Numbered from the stretch's first letter, positions 1 to 8,908 are shown. The stretch is 64,000 nucleotides of DNA from Candidatus Eiseniibacteriota bacterium (GCA_903844735.1 CAIMUX010000064.1:60914-124913); one strand, 5' to 3'. Notes: generated by a model not told the origin, from the sequence alone. Translations and numbers: made by a program.

Positions 1-663
1 CGGCATCCCCTCGAGCAAGTAGGCGGCAGGCTCGCGACCGGGCAGGTCACCGGCGTCGATCGGGTCCGGCGCGTTGTAAGCGGCACTAGGGATCCGGCGC
101 AAGCCCCCCGACCACTCCAGCACCTCGCGCAGCACAGCCTCAGTGGAGCGATCCGCGATTTTACGCGGGAGTACGAAGCCGCCCGGTCCGCGCGCAACAG
201 CGACGGCCGGGAGCGACGCCCGGGTCCACGAGTGAGAACGCCGGCCCCTACCCGCCGCCCGAACCGCCGCCGAATCAGCCTTGGCGCTCGATGTGTCGGG
301 AGCGGATCCGGCGCTGTCCACGGGCGCAGCGCGCACACCGTCCGGGATGGGCACGACGCGGTCGACCGGCGCAGCGCGCACGCTGTCCGGGAGAGGCACA
401 GCGCGGTCGACCGCCCCGCCCTGGCCCTCCGGCACCTTGGGAATTCCGGTAGAGGCCTGAGCAAGAAGAGCCGACGGTACCGCCTTCGACGAAGCCGCGG
501 CCGAGTTCGCGACGGTGGCCGGGCCAGAGGCCGCAAGACACACAAGGAGACAGGCCGGGAGGAAAGGGGACGAAACAAGCCGGAAAAGAAGAGACCAGAC
601 GAAGCGCTGTTGCCGTCGATGAAGATGAACACCCGGAAGCGCGGCGAAGCAGGGAAAAATCAG
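1..663 (-). CDS. Partial secreted or membrane-anchored Ala/Pro-rich protein, unknown function
   Basis: One minus-strand frame is open from about 663 to the left edge, so the C-terminus lies outside the window. It begins with a basic stretch (HRRQQR) and a hydrophobic segment (WSLLFRLVSSPFLPACLLV) that looks like a signal peptide or anchor. A low-complexity Ala/Pro/Asp linker follows with a near-exact duplication (VPLPDSVRAAPVDR, then VPIPDGVRAAPVDS). The remainder looks globular. I recognise no family. No ATG, GTG or TTG lies just before the hydrophobic segment; the first in-frame ATG is deep inside the upstream TPR gene. The start is therefore unsettled: a rare codon near 663, or another small indel. 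It directly follows the TPR gene and is probably co-transcribed with it. Confidence 0.5.
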   Translation of the reverse strand, partial: MIFPCFAALPGVHLHRRQQRFVWSLLFRLVSSPFLPACLLVCLAASGPATVANSAAASSKAVPSALLAQASTGIPKVPEGQGGAVDRAVPLPDSVRAAPVDRVVPIPDGVRAAPVDSAGSAPDTSSAKADSAAVRAAGRGRRSHSWTRASLPAVAVARGPGGFVLPRKIADRSTEAVLREVLEWSGGLRRIPSAAYNAPDPIDAGDLPGREPAAYLLEGMP

Positions 664-668
664 ACGGC

Positions 669-1610
669 TCAGGCAGCGCGAGCCCCGGGATCGATCCCAA
701 TCGCACGCATCTCGCAGGCGCTCTGTCGCGCCTGTGCGTCGAGGAACCCGGGCAGCTCGTCTCGCACCCGTTCGAAGATCTCCGCAGCTTCCCGCCATTC
801 CTCCGCCGACTCCAGCGCCACCCCCAGGTGATAGAGGATACTGCACCGGCTTTCCGTGTCCGGTACCGGCCGCTCGAGGGCGGTCCGGAACTCATGCACC
901 GCCTCCCGGTGGCGCCGCAGCGCCAAGAGGCAAACCCCCCGCAACTCCCGCGCGTGCAACTCCATCTCGACAGCGAGCCCCGGGCAGCTCAGAACGGTAT
1001 CCAGCTCCTCCACCGCCTCCTCGAACAGCTCCATCCCGTGGTGCGAGACGGCCAGATCATAGTGTCCCGCAGCGTCGTCCCCGGCAATTTGATTCTTGAT
1101 CCCGTGGCGGAACTCCTCGATGAGCGCGCCGAGGTCGATCCACTCGTCACTTTGAATCACGGAAAGATCATCGCGAACGGACGTCCGGGCGCCCGAGGAC
1201 TCCAACACGCCCAGCACCGAATCGCGGGTGGCCTCCGGGATCCGCTCCGCGCCCGGCACGCCCATTTCCTGCAAGCGGGAGATTCGGCGGCGCGCGGTGC
1301 TGCTTCCGGAATCAATTCGGAGCGCCTCGAGGAAGGCCTCCAATGCCTCTTCCATCACGCCCGCCTCGATCCAGGCATCGCCGAGTTGCTCGAGGTAGTG
1401 GACCTCCGCGACGGAGTCCTCCAGCTTGCGCGCGATCTCCACCAGGCGTCCGAGCACCATCGGCTCCAGCGACGTTTCGTGCGCGGCCCGGTCGTAGAGC
1501 CCACGGGCCTCGGCCCACTGTCCCGACTCGTACGCCGCCTCCGCACGATCGACGAGTGAGCGAAGCGTGACACCCGACGGCCAGGAGATCTCCTCAGGGT
1601 CGAGCCCCAC
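669..1610 (-). CDS. TPR protein, C-terminal part of a split gene
   Basis: This frame starts at a GTG and encodes 313 aa of tetratricopeptide-type helical pairs, for example QWAEARGLYDRAA and EEALEAFLEALRID. A centre segment (DLGALIEEFRHGI, then HYDLAVSHHGMELFEEA) resembles the TPR block seen in large envelope or motility-associated TPR proteins. It overlaps the upstream TPR frame by 17 nt in another phase, with no good ribosome site of its own. Removing one base from the 12-base homopolymer at 1653-1664 joins the two frames into one protein of about 770 aa. I infer a single gene, interrupted by a real phase-variable tract or by a sequencing error. TPRs imply a scaffold role; no partner is evident. 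Confidence 0.7.
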   Translation of the reverse strand: MGLDPEEISWPSGVTLRSLVDRAEAAYESGQWAEARGLYDRAAHETSLEPMVLGRLVEIARKLEDSVAEVHYLEQLGDAWIEAGVMEEALEAFLEALRIDSGSSTARRRISRLQEMGVPGAERIPEATRDSVLGVLESSGARTSVRDDLSVIQSDEWIDLGALIEEFRHGIKNQIAGDDAAGHYDLAVSHHGMELFEEAVEELDTVLSCPGLAVEMELHARELRGVCLLALRRHREAVHEFRTALERPVPDTESRCSILYHLGVALESAEEWREAAEIFERVRDELPGFLDAQARQSACEMRAIGIDPGARAA

Positions 1611-2979
1611 GCTCCGTTCTCCCGAGTCCGGCCCGTCGTTCCATCCAGAGTCGGGGGGGGGGGGTCACACGCGGCACCGACGCGTCCAGCATCGGCTCGG
1701 GGAATTCCGCAGGGATCAGCCTGGACGATCCTTGGCCCGTCTCGACGGATCCAGCCGAACCACCGGCGCTCTCCACCGCTCCCGGATCGATCTGGAGCGC
1801 CTCCTCTTCCGCATCCAGGTCCCAGATTCTCTCGTCGACATCCCCGGAGGCCTCGTCGGCAGTCGCGTCGATCTCTACTCGATCGTCGCCCGGCGCTCGG
1901 TCACGGGCCGGACCATCAGCGTCACCCGGGCCTGTGCGACCCATGACCGGCGGCTCCGCGACGCTCCCCCCGACCGGGAAGTGTTCGACCAGAAACGGCG
2001 GCGGCTCCGACGAGGATTCCGTCCGAGGCTCGGCCTGAAACGTCGTATCGAGGCCGGCCGAAGAGGCCACCGAGGGTTCGGTCCAATCGACGACGGCGCC
2101 GGCCGTCGCTGGTTCGTGGAGTTGATCCATCGGCATCTCGGCCAGCCCATCATCCGGGGGTTCAACCGCTACCAGATCGGGGAACGGATCCACCGGGGCA
2201 CGCTCCGCGTCCTCGTCTCCACGCGAGGTCGGGAGCTCCGCCGCAGACGCGTCCGGCGGCGTGAGCCCTCCGCTGAACAGCCCATCCTCCGCGTCCGCTT
2301 CCGGCGACGGACTGTCCGGGGCCATCGCGACGCCGACCGTGAGGGCAGTGGCTCCTTCGACCTTCTGCTCCTCGTGCGTCCGCTCCGCCGCTCGGGCCCG
2401 CTCCCGCAGTTCGAATGCCATTTCGGGCGAGCCGGCCGTCTGCACCTTATCGGCAAGGCCGTGGAACATCCGAGCTGCCTGATCAGATTGCCCGGCACGG
2501 AGATAGTGGTCGCCGATGCGCAGGGCCGCCTCGACCTGCAGACCGACGGCGGATCCCGCGTGCTCGAGTGTGGTGAGAAACTCTTCGGAAAAGCGGGCGT
2601 CTCCGTTGATGGCATCAAGCCAGTGAAGAAAATGGGGCATCGCCTCGCCGAGAAGCCCCTCGCGATAATAGAGTTCGCCCAGGGTTCGGTGCACGGCGAC
2701 CCGCCCGTGGTCGAGGCGGAGAACCTTCTTGCCGACCGCGATGGCGTTGCGATTCAACCCGGCTCGATCGTAGGAGTGTACCGCTTCCATCCACGCGTCG
2801 ACCGCCTCTTGCGGACGACCTTCCCGCATCAGGAGGTCACCAAGGTAGACGTGGTCATAGGGGTCGGCCTCGGCCTCCACCACAAGCAGTCGCATCTCCT
2901 CGATCGCGTGCGCGATCTCCCCGTCCCGGGCGAGTCTCTGAGCCTTCCGCCTTGCGAAGGTGCCTTTTTCCAATGCCAT
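1594..2979 (-). CDS. TPR protein, N-terminal part of a split gene
   Basis: This frame encodes 461 aa starting MALEKGTFARRKAQ, with GGAG just before the ATG. Residues 1-220 are TPR-like helical repeats (DHVYLGDLLMREGRPQEAVD, HRTLGELYYREGLLGEA). Residues 230-430 are an acidic, Pro/Ser/Ala-rich disordered linker. The last ~20 residues, after the PPP encoded by the C tract, are arginine-rich and unlike the rest, which is what out-of-frame translation would give. In the alternative frame the linker stays acidic (PDSGWNDGPDSGERSV) and runs directly into the downstream TPR frame. Soluble; no signal peptide seen. Probably a scaffold protein. Confidence 0.75.
   Translation of the reverse strand: MALEKGTFARRKAQRLARDGEIAHAIEEMRLLVVEAEADPYDHVYLGDLLMREGRPQEAVDAWMEAVHSYDRAGLNRNAIAVGKKVLRLDHGRVAVHRTLGELYYREGLLGEAMPHFLHWLDAINGDARFSEEFLTTLEHAGSAVGLQVEAALRIGDHYLRAGQSDQAARMFHGLADKVQTAGSPEMAFELRERARAAERTHEEQKVEGATALTVGVAMAPDSPSPEADAEDGLFSGGLTPPDASAAELPTSRGDEDAERAPVDPFPDLVAVEPPDDGLAEMPMDQLHEPATAGAVVDWTEPSVASSAGLDTTFQAEPRTESSSEPPPFLVEHFPVGGSVAEPPVMGRTGPGDADGPARDRAPGDDRVEIDATADEASGDVDERIWDLDAEEEALQIDPGAVESAGGSAGSVETGQGSSRLIPAEFPEPMLDASVPRVTPPPRLWMERRAGLGRTERGARP
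1653..1664. repeat. 12-base G homopolymer inside the TPR gene
   Basis: There are twelve consecutive G on the plus strand (C on the coding strand). The frames on either side differ by one base, and 11 or 14 residues in the tract would restore one open frame. This is either a slipped-strand phase-variation site or a homopolymer-length error in the assembly. Confidence 0.9.
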
Positions 2980-3125
2980 CTCCGGGCTGTCCCCATCCCT
3001 CTGGTTGTCGGCGTCCTCAGTTGTCTATCGTCATCGGCCGGATCGATCTGCAAGGAAAAGGGACAGCATGGCGAGGAGCCGGTCCAAGTGATGAGGGAGA
3101 CCGTGTACATCAGACGGACGGGCTC

Positions 3126-4382
3126 TTAGTGTACCGGACGACCGTTCTTGAAAACCCAACGCACGTGGGAGACCCCCAGGTGGTAGGCCAGGCTCACATA
3201 CGATGGCGCGTCAAGAACCTGGAGATCGGCGCGAAGCCCCGGCGCCACCCTCCCGCGGTCGCCCGCTAGCCCGATGGCATGAGCCGCGTTGACCGTGGCC
3301 GCCGTGAGCGCTTCCGCCGGTGAAAGCCCCAACTCGAGACAGGCCATGCTCAGGACCAGCGGCACCGACTCGGTCATGGAAGAACCGGGATTGCAGTCTG
3401 TGGCCAGCGCCACCGGGATTTCCATCTGGATCATGGTGCGGGCGGCGGCATAGCGCCCCTTGCCGAGAGAGAAGCTGGTGACCGGAAGCAGCACCGCTGT
3501 CACCCCCCCGCGCTGCAGCGCCAGCAGGCCGTGTTCGGTGGCCTCCAGCAAGTGGTCGGCCGAAATCGCCCCCAGCTCAGCGGCCAACTCGCTTCCTCCC
3601 ACCGGCGCGAACTCGTCGGCATGAAGCTTGAGCCCCAGGCCGAGGCGGTGCGCCGTTTGGAGAATGGCGCGCGACTGCTCCGCGGTGAAGACGCCTTCTT
3701 CGCAAAACACATCGCAGAAGCGGGCTTTGGTCTCTGCCACCACGCGCGGCAGCATCTCCTCGGTGATCAGCCGGACGTACCCATCACGGTCAGAGCGGTA
3801 TTCGTCCGGAAACTCGTGGGCGCCGAGAAAGGTCGGCACGAGATCCACGGGATGCTCCTTGTCCAATTCCTCGATGAGTCGCAGGGCCCGCAACTCCTGC
3901 TCGGTGTCGAGGCCATAACCGCTCTTGGCTTCCACCGTGGTCGTGCCAAGCCCAAGCATCCGGTCGAGGCGCCGGCGGGTCTGAATCTTCAAGGTCTCGT
4001 CGGTGGCGGCCCGGAAGGCGCGCACGCTGGAGCGGATCCCCCCCCCCGCGGCCGCGATCTCCTGGTAGGAGCGCCCTTGACAGCGCAACTCGAACTCATG
4101 CCATCGCGACCCGGCAAAGAGAACATGCGTATGCGGGTCAACAAACCCCGGCAGAACCACACCCCTCTCCGCATCGAAGGTCTCGGAGGCCGGCGCCTCG
4201 AAGGCAGCCACGATATCCTGCTCGGGCCCGGCGGCGGCAATCCGCTCCCCCCGCATCGCCACCGCGGCATCCTCGATGATCCCCAGCGCCTGCATCGCGA
4301 CTCCGCGGCGGGGGATCGGCGGCCCTTCCAAGGTCACCAATTGGCCGATGTTGTGGATGATGGCGTCGACGGGCTGCTTCAT
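3126..4382 (-). CDS. hutI: Imidazolonepropionase
   Basis: HutI hydrolyses 4-imidazolone-5-propionate to N-formimino-glutamate in histidine breakdown (cytoplasmic amidohydrolase, metal-dependent). The 418-aa product has the family's normal length and motifs: HTHVLFAG (metal-binding His-x-His), EAKSGYGL, the later metal-ligand region LHADE, and the signature ATDCNPGSS with the catalytic-site Asp. I chose the ATG at 4382 because GGGAGG sits eight bases upstream and the family begins at this point; the frame stays open a further 41 codons upstream, but that extension has no family-like sequence. No hutH, hutU or hutG is visible, so the pathway would have to be completed elsewhere. It is divergent from the CDF exporter gene. 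Confidence 0.95.
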   Translation of the reverse strand: MKQPVDAIIHNIGQLVTLEGPPIPRRGVAMQALGIIEDAAVAMRGERIAAAGPEQDIVAAFEAPASETFDAERGVVLPGFVDPHTHVLFAGSRWHEFELRCQGRSYQEIAAAGGGIRSSVRAFRAATDETLKIQTRRRLDRMLGLGTTTVEAKSGYGLDTEQELRALRLIEELDKEHPVDLVPTFLGAHEFPDEYRSDRDGYVRLITEEMLPRVVAETKARFCDVFCEEGVFTAEQSRAILQTAHRLGLGLKLHADEFAPVGGSELAAELGAISADHLLEATEHGLLALQRGGVTAVLLPVTSFSLGKGRYAAARTMIQMEIPVALATDCNPGSSMTESVPLVLSMACLELGLSPAEALTAATVNAAHAIGLAGDRGRVAPGLRADLQVLDAPSYVSLAYHLGVSHVRWVFKNGRPVH

Positions 4383-4533
4383 GACCGCGTTCCCTCCCAT
4401 CGCGTGTTCCTGACCCAGTTCCCCCGCACCGGCCGCAAGCGACCCCGGATGATCCGGGCAGATTCTACGCCGAGCCCGGCAGGTTGAAAATGCCATTGGG
4501 TCCACACTGAGAGATTGGTATTCTCATTTTCTC

Positions 4534-4562
4534 TTGCCGACCCGGGCGCGCCTATGTATCTT
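4534..4562 (+). promoter_or_regulatory. Candidate sigma-70-type promoter for the CDF exporter
   Basis: TTGCCG (4534-4539) and TATCTT (4557-4562) are separated by 17 bases in the hutI/CDF divergent spacer, about 50 bases before the first ATG of the exporter. Just upstream, 4511-4530 is AT-rich (ATTGGTATTCTCATTTT) and shares TTCTCATT with the Fur-like box at 9081. Assignment is by pattern only. Confidence 0.3.
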
Positions 4563-4613
4563 AACCGAGCTTGACGGGGCCCTCGTGTTTCGACACGGCC
4601 CGGATCCAACAGG

Positions 4614-4667
4614 ATGGAGACCCGCGGCTGTATGGAGACCCGCCGCTGTATGGAGACCCGCACCCCT
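4614..4667 (+). repeat. Three 18-bp tandem units forming the CDF N-terminus
   Basis: Units at 4614, 4632 and 4650 each begin ATGGAGACCCGC. The first two are nearly identical over 18 bases; the third keeps the first 12. They encode METRGC, METRRC and METRTP and so place three in-frame ATG codons 18 bases apart, before a fourth ATG at 4671. Which is the real start is undecided. Confidence 0.85.
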
Positions 4668-6074
4668 CAGATGCACGCCGATCGCGAGAAGTTTGTGGTG
4701 GCGCTTAGTTCGGTCATCGCCGCCATCCTCCTCACGGGAACGAAGGTGGTCGTCGGCTTCTCCACGGGCAGCCTCGGGATTCTCTCCGAGGCGTTGCACT
4801 CGGGACTCGACCTGCTGGCCGCCCTGCTCACCCTTTTTGCCGTCCGCGTCTCCGGCCGCCCCGCCGACCCGGAGCACCCCTACGGTCACGGCAAGGTGGA
4901 GAACCTTTCGGCGCTTTTCCAGACTGTATTGCTCCTCGCGACATGCGTGTGGATCGTCTGGGAAGCAGTGGAACGGCTCTTCTTCAGGCAAGTGAAAGTC
5001 GAAGCCAACATCTGGGCCTTTCTCGTGGTCATCCTTTCGCTGGCGGTGGACTGGTCACGATCGCGCGCCCTACTCCGCACGGCGAAGAAGCACGGGAGCG
5101 CAGCGCTGGAAGCCGACGCCCTTCACTTCTCCACCGACCTTTGGTCCTCCGGGGTGGTGCTGCTCGGCCTCATCCTGCTGGTGGTCGCTCGGGTCACCGG
5201 GATCGCGTGGCTGGAGGCGGCCGACTCGGTGGCGGCCCTGGTGGTGGCCGGCATCGTCGTCTGGGTCGGATGGAGCCTCGGTAAGCGGAACATCGACGCC
5301 TTGCTCGACTCTGTTCGCCCCGAGGAACGGCTGCTCGTGGCGCAGCGGGCCGCTGCCGTCCCCGGGGTGCGCGAGGTGCGCCAGGTGCGCATGCGGCGAT
5401 CGGGGGCGGAGTCGTTCGTGGACCTGACGCTCACGGTCGATCGCGGCACGCCGCTGGAACGGGCCCACGACATAGCCGCGGCGGCGGAGGAAGCGGTACG
5501 TTCTGCGCTGCCGCGCGCCGATGTCGTGGTGCACGTCGACCCGGTCCCGGGCGAGAGCGAGGGGATTCTCGACACTGTGCGGTTGACCGCGGCGCGTCAC
5601 GGACTGGGGGCCCACGACATCCTGATCCATGACACCTCGGGTCGCCGGACCATCGAGCTGCACCTCGAGGCGAAGGAAGATCTCTCCCTCGACGAAGCCG
5701 ACCGCGCGGCCCGGGCATTCGAAAACGACCTGCGCCACGCGCTGCCGGGGATCGAGTCAGTGCTCCTGCATCTGGAGCCCGCGGGTGATCGCGCCGCCAC
5801 CATCACAAGCGAGCCGGTCGAGGTCGCTCGGGTCTATGCCGCGCTCCGCCCTCTGCCGGTCGAGCTGGGTTTCCCGTTCCGGCCGCACCAGGTCCAGGTG
5901 CGCAGCCTCGCCGGCGTCCTTTCCGTCTCGTTTCACTGCGCCATCGGCCGCGAGGTCTCGTTGCCCGAGGCGCACCGCTGGAGCGAGGAGATCGAGCGGC
6001 GTCTGCGGGTACGCATGCCGGAGCTTGGGAGGGTCACGATTCGGATGGAGCCGGTGGAGGGGTTGTGGGATTGA
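4614..6074 (+). CDS. Cation diffusion facilitator (CDF) exporter, HxxxD/HxxxD type
   Basis: This is a proton-coupled divalent cation exporter of the inner membrane. Six hydrophobic segments lie in the first ~230 residues. The metal-site motifs are HSGLD in the second segment and HFSTD in the fifth; this HxxxD/HxxxD pairing is the Zn/Cd pattern, whereas FieF-type proteins have DxxxD in the first position. The YGHGKVE loop is typical. At 486 aa it is longer than the usual ~300 because the C-terminus carries three consecutive cytoplasmic ferredoxin-like modules (about 240-310, 315-390, 400-480), each ending in VDPV, LEP or MEP-like strands, instead of one. The N-terminus is built from a tandem repeat (4614-4667). 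No regulator gene is adjacent. Confidence 0.9.
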   Translation: METRGCMETRRCMETRTPQMHADREKFVVALSSVIAAILLTGTKVVVGFSTGSLGILSEALHSGLDLLAALLTLFAVRVSGRPADPEHPYGHGKVENLSALFQTVLLLATCVWIVWEAVERLFFRQVKVEANIWAFLVVILSLAVDWSRSRALLRTAKKHGSAALEADALHFSTDLWSSGVVLLGLILLVVARVTGIAWLEAADSVAALVVAGIVVWVGWSLGKRNIDALLDSVRPEERLLVAQRAAAVPGVREVRQVRMRRSGAESFVDLTLTVDRGTPLERAHDIAAAAEEAVRSALPRADVVVHVDPVPGESEGILDTVRLTAARHGLGAHDILIHDTSGRRTIELHLEAKEDLSLDEADRAARAFENDLRHALPGIESVLLHLEPAGDRAATITSEPVEVARVYAALRPLPVELGFPFRPHQVQVRSLAGVLSVSFHCAIGREVSLPEAHRWSEEIERRLRVRMPELGRVTIRMEPVEGLWD

Positions 6075-6136
6075 CGGGGCGCCGAGGCTCCGAGCGCACC
6101 CCGCAAATGCCTTCATGGACCCGGCGTTACTAATCC

Positions 6137-6606
6137 TCATTCTCGAGAGAGAAGACCCGCCTCGGGGATCGTGAAAAGCGGCTCCGCATCGTCGATGAGC
6201 CGATATTCCGGGCCTGTCAAGATTTCCGTGTAACCGACCATCTCAGATTCTGCCTTCGAAGACGATGGTGAAGTGGTTGATGGCCGCGGGCCAGGCGTAG
6301 GTCGAGTTCCGGGTCGCGTCCGGATAGACCTTTGCTCTGCTCCATGACGATGGACACGCCGTCTCCGCGTTTCTCCATCAAGTACGGATCAATCCCGCCT
6401 GGCGGCGTTGCCGGCCCACCCGCAAGAGTACTTCCGTCGACATCTCTCGCTTGGAACTCCCTTGTCGACGGAAATCGCCACACGGGCTCTTGTGGACGAA
6501 GAGGCTGCGCGGGACGGCCGTCGACCTTCTTGTCCTCTCGCAGACCATGATCTTCACAATGGCCCGATTGTTGCGTTTCGCCCGCGCTGATTCGCGACCG
6601 CGGCAC
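6137..6606 (-). pseudogene. Decayed C-terminal part of an AlbA_2/RecG-like ATP-binding regulator
   Basis: Three minus-strand frames carry consecutive pieces of what looks like one protein family. DPYLMEKRGDGVSIVMEQSK and GLSGR lie in one frame (about 6320-6400). A second frame gives AINHFTIVFEGRI and then a stop. A third gives GPEYRLIDDAEPLFTIPEA and ends at a TGA at 6137. In intact relatives (AlbA_2 'schlafen-like' or RecG C-terminal-like regulators, recalled from family knowledge) the segments read continuously as ...RRGEGV...LSGRRPEY.LIDD.EL. No single frame spans it, so it is non-functional. The 170 bases between 6607 and 6778 hold nothing I recognise. Confidence 0.45.
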
Positions 6607-6778
6607 GAAGCCCGTGAGATGCGATCGTCGGACGTCCGCGTGTCGGCACCAGACGAAGACATGTGGGTGGAGTCGGGCTCGCAGAGCCGGGCGGGCTCAC
6701 GTCCCTCGGGAGGAAAGGGACTCATTGCTCGCCCCTTCCGGAGCTCACCGGATCTCTGCGCGCCGTGTCGTGCCCCGG

Positions 6779-8908
6779 TCAGCCCGGAGGCGGTGGCGAG
6801 TCCGCGGGCTCCGCCCCCTTGGCGAACCAAGCCTCAGCGTCCGCAGCCAATTCATCCCACGTCTCACACGACCCGAACGGAACACCAACACTACGCTGGA
6901 AGCCCCGACCATAGGGTCGCGTGCGCAGCCGCGGATCGACCACCACGAAGAGCCCCCGGTCGGTGCGGCGGCGAATCAGCCGCCCGAACCCCTGGCGGAA
7001 GCGGATGACCGCCTCCGGAAGCTGGTGCTCGCGGAACGGATCGTGACCGTCGCGCCGGAGGCGATCGGCGATCGACTCCACCACCGGATCGTTGGGCACC
7101 AGGAACGGCAGGCGCGCCATGATCAAGACCTCCAGGTCCTCCCCCGGGAAGTCCACGCCCTCCCAGAAACTGGCTGCGCCCAGCAGCACCGCCGGTCCTT
7201 TCTCGAGGAAACCGGCGCGCAGGCTGCGGCGATCCCGATCGCGCCCCTGCGCCAGTACGCGGATGCCGCGTTCCTCCAACGGCTCGCGCAAGACCTCCTC
7301 CACGCGGCGCAGCGTCTCGTGCGCGGTGAACAGCACGAGAGTCTTGCGGCGCAGCCGTTGCGCCAGAAGGCTGATCCCCTCGGCGAGCGCCGCGGCAAAG
7401 TCGCCGTGGTTCGGTTCCGGCCCGCCCGTGAGAATCCGCGCCGCCACCTGTTCCTCCAGGCAAAACGGCGTGGCGAGGGCCAAGTCCTCGCGCTCATCCG
7501 CGGGGAGGCCCAACCGGCCGGCCAGGTGGCCGAAGCTCCCCTCGATCGCCAGGGTGGCCGACGTCAGAATCACGGCGTCTTTCTTCGCGAAGAGATTGTC
7601 TTCGAGCCAACGTCCCACCTCAAGAGGGCGACAGTGGAGCGTGGCGCCACCGGGGCCCTCCGGCTCGATCCAGTAGACGGAGTCGGCGCGCGAGGGCGTG
7701 AGCGATTCCTCCAGGGAGGACAGCGCCGTGCGGGCCTCGGCGGCGAATCGCTCTGCCTCCAGCACCGGCAGCATCTCCTCCTCGGGAGCGCCGCGCCGCA
7801 GGCGGCGAATATCCTCGACCCGGCAATCGACCTCGCCGAGGTGGCCGCGAAAACGGTCGCAAAGGACGAGCCCCGAGGGCGGGAACGGATCGCGCACCTC
7901 CGCCTCAAGGCCGTAGCGCAGCCGGCGATCGCCGCTGGGGAAGACCGTCTGGGCCTTCAGCTCGGCCCAGAAAGCCCGCGCCAGCGTGCCCACAACGGCC
8001 GTGCCCTCCTCCAGCTCGTGCAGGAGGGCCAGTTGCTGCGTGCGATCCACCTTGGAGGGATGCCGGCGCAGGGCGCGGCGCAGCTCGTCGGTACACCCCG
8101 GTTCACCCCGCCCACCCAGCCCCTTCAAGGCGGACTCGATATCGCGCTCCCCCACCGAAAAGCTGAGCGGCTCCGCCGCGGCCGACGGGAGGTGATGCCC
8201 CTCGTCGATGACCGCGGCACTCCACTCCGGCAACCCGCCGCCCCCCCCGGCCAGGTCGATGACCAGAAGGGCGTGGTTCACCACCACGACATCCGCATCA
8301 CGGGCCAGCGCGCGGGAGAGCTTGAAAAAGCAGCCATTCTCAGGCGTGCAGCGCGAGGTGGAGCAGAAACGGGCGTCTCCCGCGATCGACGGAAGGAGGA
8401 CGGCGAGACGCGCGCCGGATCGCCCGACCGGCACCGGCGCCTCCGAGAGGTCACCCGACTCGGTGGTGTCGACCCAGTGGGTGAGGGCGCGCTCGAGCTC
8501 CTCCCCCTCGACCGTCCCCCGCATCTCATCGAGCCTGTGCGCCCAGCGATTGCGACAAAGATAATTCGCCCGCCCCTTCAGGAGCACGGCGCGGAAGCGT
8601 TTTTCCAGCAGGCGGCGAAGCCTGGGGAGGTCGTGGTCTAGGATCTGCTCTTGCAGGGTGCGCGTGTAGGTGGAGACAAGAAGCGGTCGCCGGTTGGCCT
8701 GCGCCCAGAGGACTCCCGGTATCAGGTAGGCGAGCGATTTTCCGACGCCGGTGGGAGCTTCCACGAGCAGTTTCCCTCCGGACTGCAGTGTCCGCCAGAC
8801 CGCCTGGGCCATCTCGCATTGCTGGGGACGCCACTCGAATCCGGGCGAGAGAACGCGCGAAAGATCCCCATGGGGCGCAAAGATCTCATCCACTCGCCGT
8901 AAGCTCAT
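6779..8908 (-). CDS. dinG: DinG/XPD-family ATP-dependent DNA helicase
   Basis: This superfamily 2, 5'-3' DNA helicase has an Fe-S cluster domain and is likely involved in repair and clearance of replication-transcription conflicts. In the 709-aa product, Walker A is EAPTGVGKS (residues ~50-58). The cluster cysteines are in ANYLCRNRW (~118) and FCSTSRCTPENGC (~190-200), the spacing expected for XPD/DinG. Motif II is IDEGHHLPS (DEGH in place of DEAH), and motif VI is FRQGFGRLIRRR near the C-terminus. I chose the ATG at 8908 because a G-rich site (GGGGGG) precedes it and the product then begins at the family's usual point; 17 further codons are open upstream. No exonuclease domain is fused. Confidence 0.92.
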   Translation of the reverse strand: MSLRRVDEIFAPHGDLSRVLSPGFEWRPQQCEMAQAVWRTLQSGGKLLVEAPTGVGKSLAYLIPGVLWAQANRRPLLVSTYTRTLQEQILDHDLPRLRRLLEKRFRAVLLKGRANYLCRNRWAHRLDEMRGTVEGEELERALTHWVDTTESGDLSEAPVPVGRSGARLAVLLPSIAGDARFCSTSRCTPENGCFFKLSRALARDADVVVVNHALLVIDLAGGGGGLPEWSAAVIDEGHHLPSAAAEPLSFSVGERDIESALKGLGGRGEPGCTDELRRALRRHPSKVDRTQQLALLHELEEGTAVVGTLARAFWAELKAQTVFPSGDRRLRYGLEAEVRDPFPPSGLVLCDRFRGHLGEVDCRVEDIRRLRRGAPEEEMLPVLEAERFAAEARTALSSLEESLTPSRADSVYWIEPEGPGGATLHCRPLEVGRWLEDNLFAKKDAVILTSATLAIEGSFGHLAGRLGLPADEREDLALATPFCLEEQVAARILTGGPEPNHGDFAAALAEGISLLAQRLRRKTLVLFTAHETLRRVEEVLREPLEERGIRVLAQGRDRDRRSLRAGFLEKGPAVLLGAASFWEGVDFPGEDLEVLIMARLPFLVPNDPVVESIADRLRRDGHDPFREHQLPEAVIRFRQGFGRLIRRRTDRGLFVVVDPRLRTRPYGRGFQRSVGVPFGSCETWDELAADAEAWFAKGAEPADSPPPPG

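Noticed and set aside
232..831. Plus-strand open frame at the left end
   Set aside because: Arg-rich, without domains; the minus strand carries a coherent signal-peptide protein and the end of the TPR gene over the same bases.
4511..4530. Second Fur/Zur box upstream of the CDF exporter
   Set aside because: It shares TTCTCATT with the box at 9081, but the inverted-repeat symmetry is poor; kept only as a remark on the promoter.
6074..6103. Terminator after the CDF gene (CGGGGCGC...GCGCACCCCG)
   Set aside because: The stem needs a bulge and has no T tract; too weak to list.
6614..8641. 675-codon open frame on the plus strand opposite dinG
   Set aside because: It is the antisense of a complete helicase with all motifs; the product is Arg/Ala/Pro-rich without any family resemblance, as is usual for shadows in GC-rich DNA.
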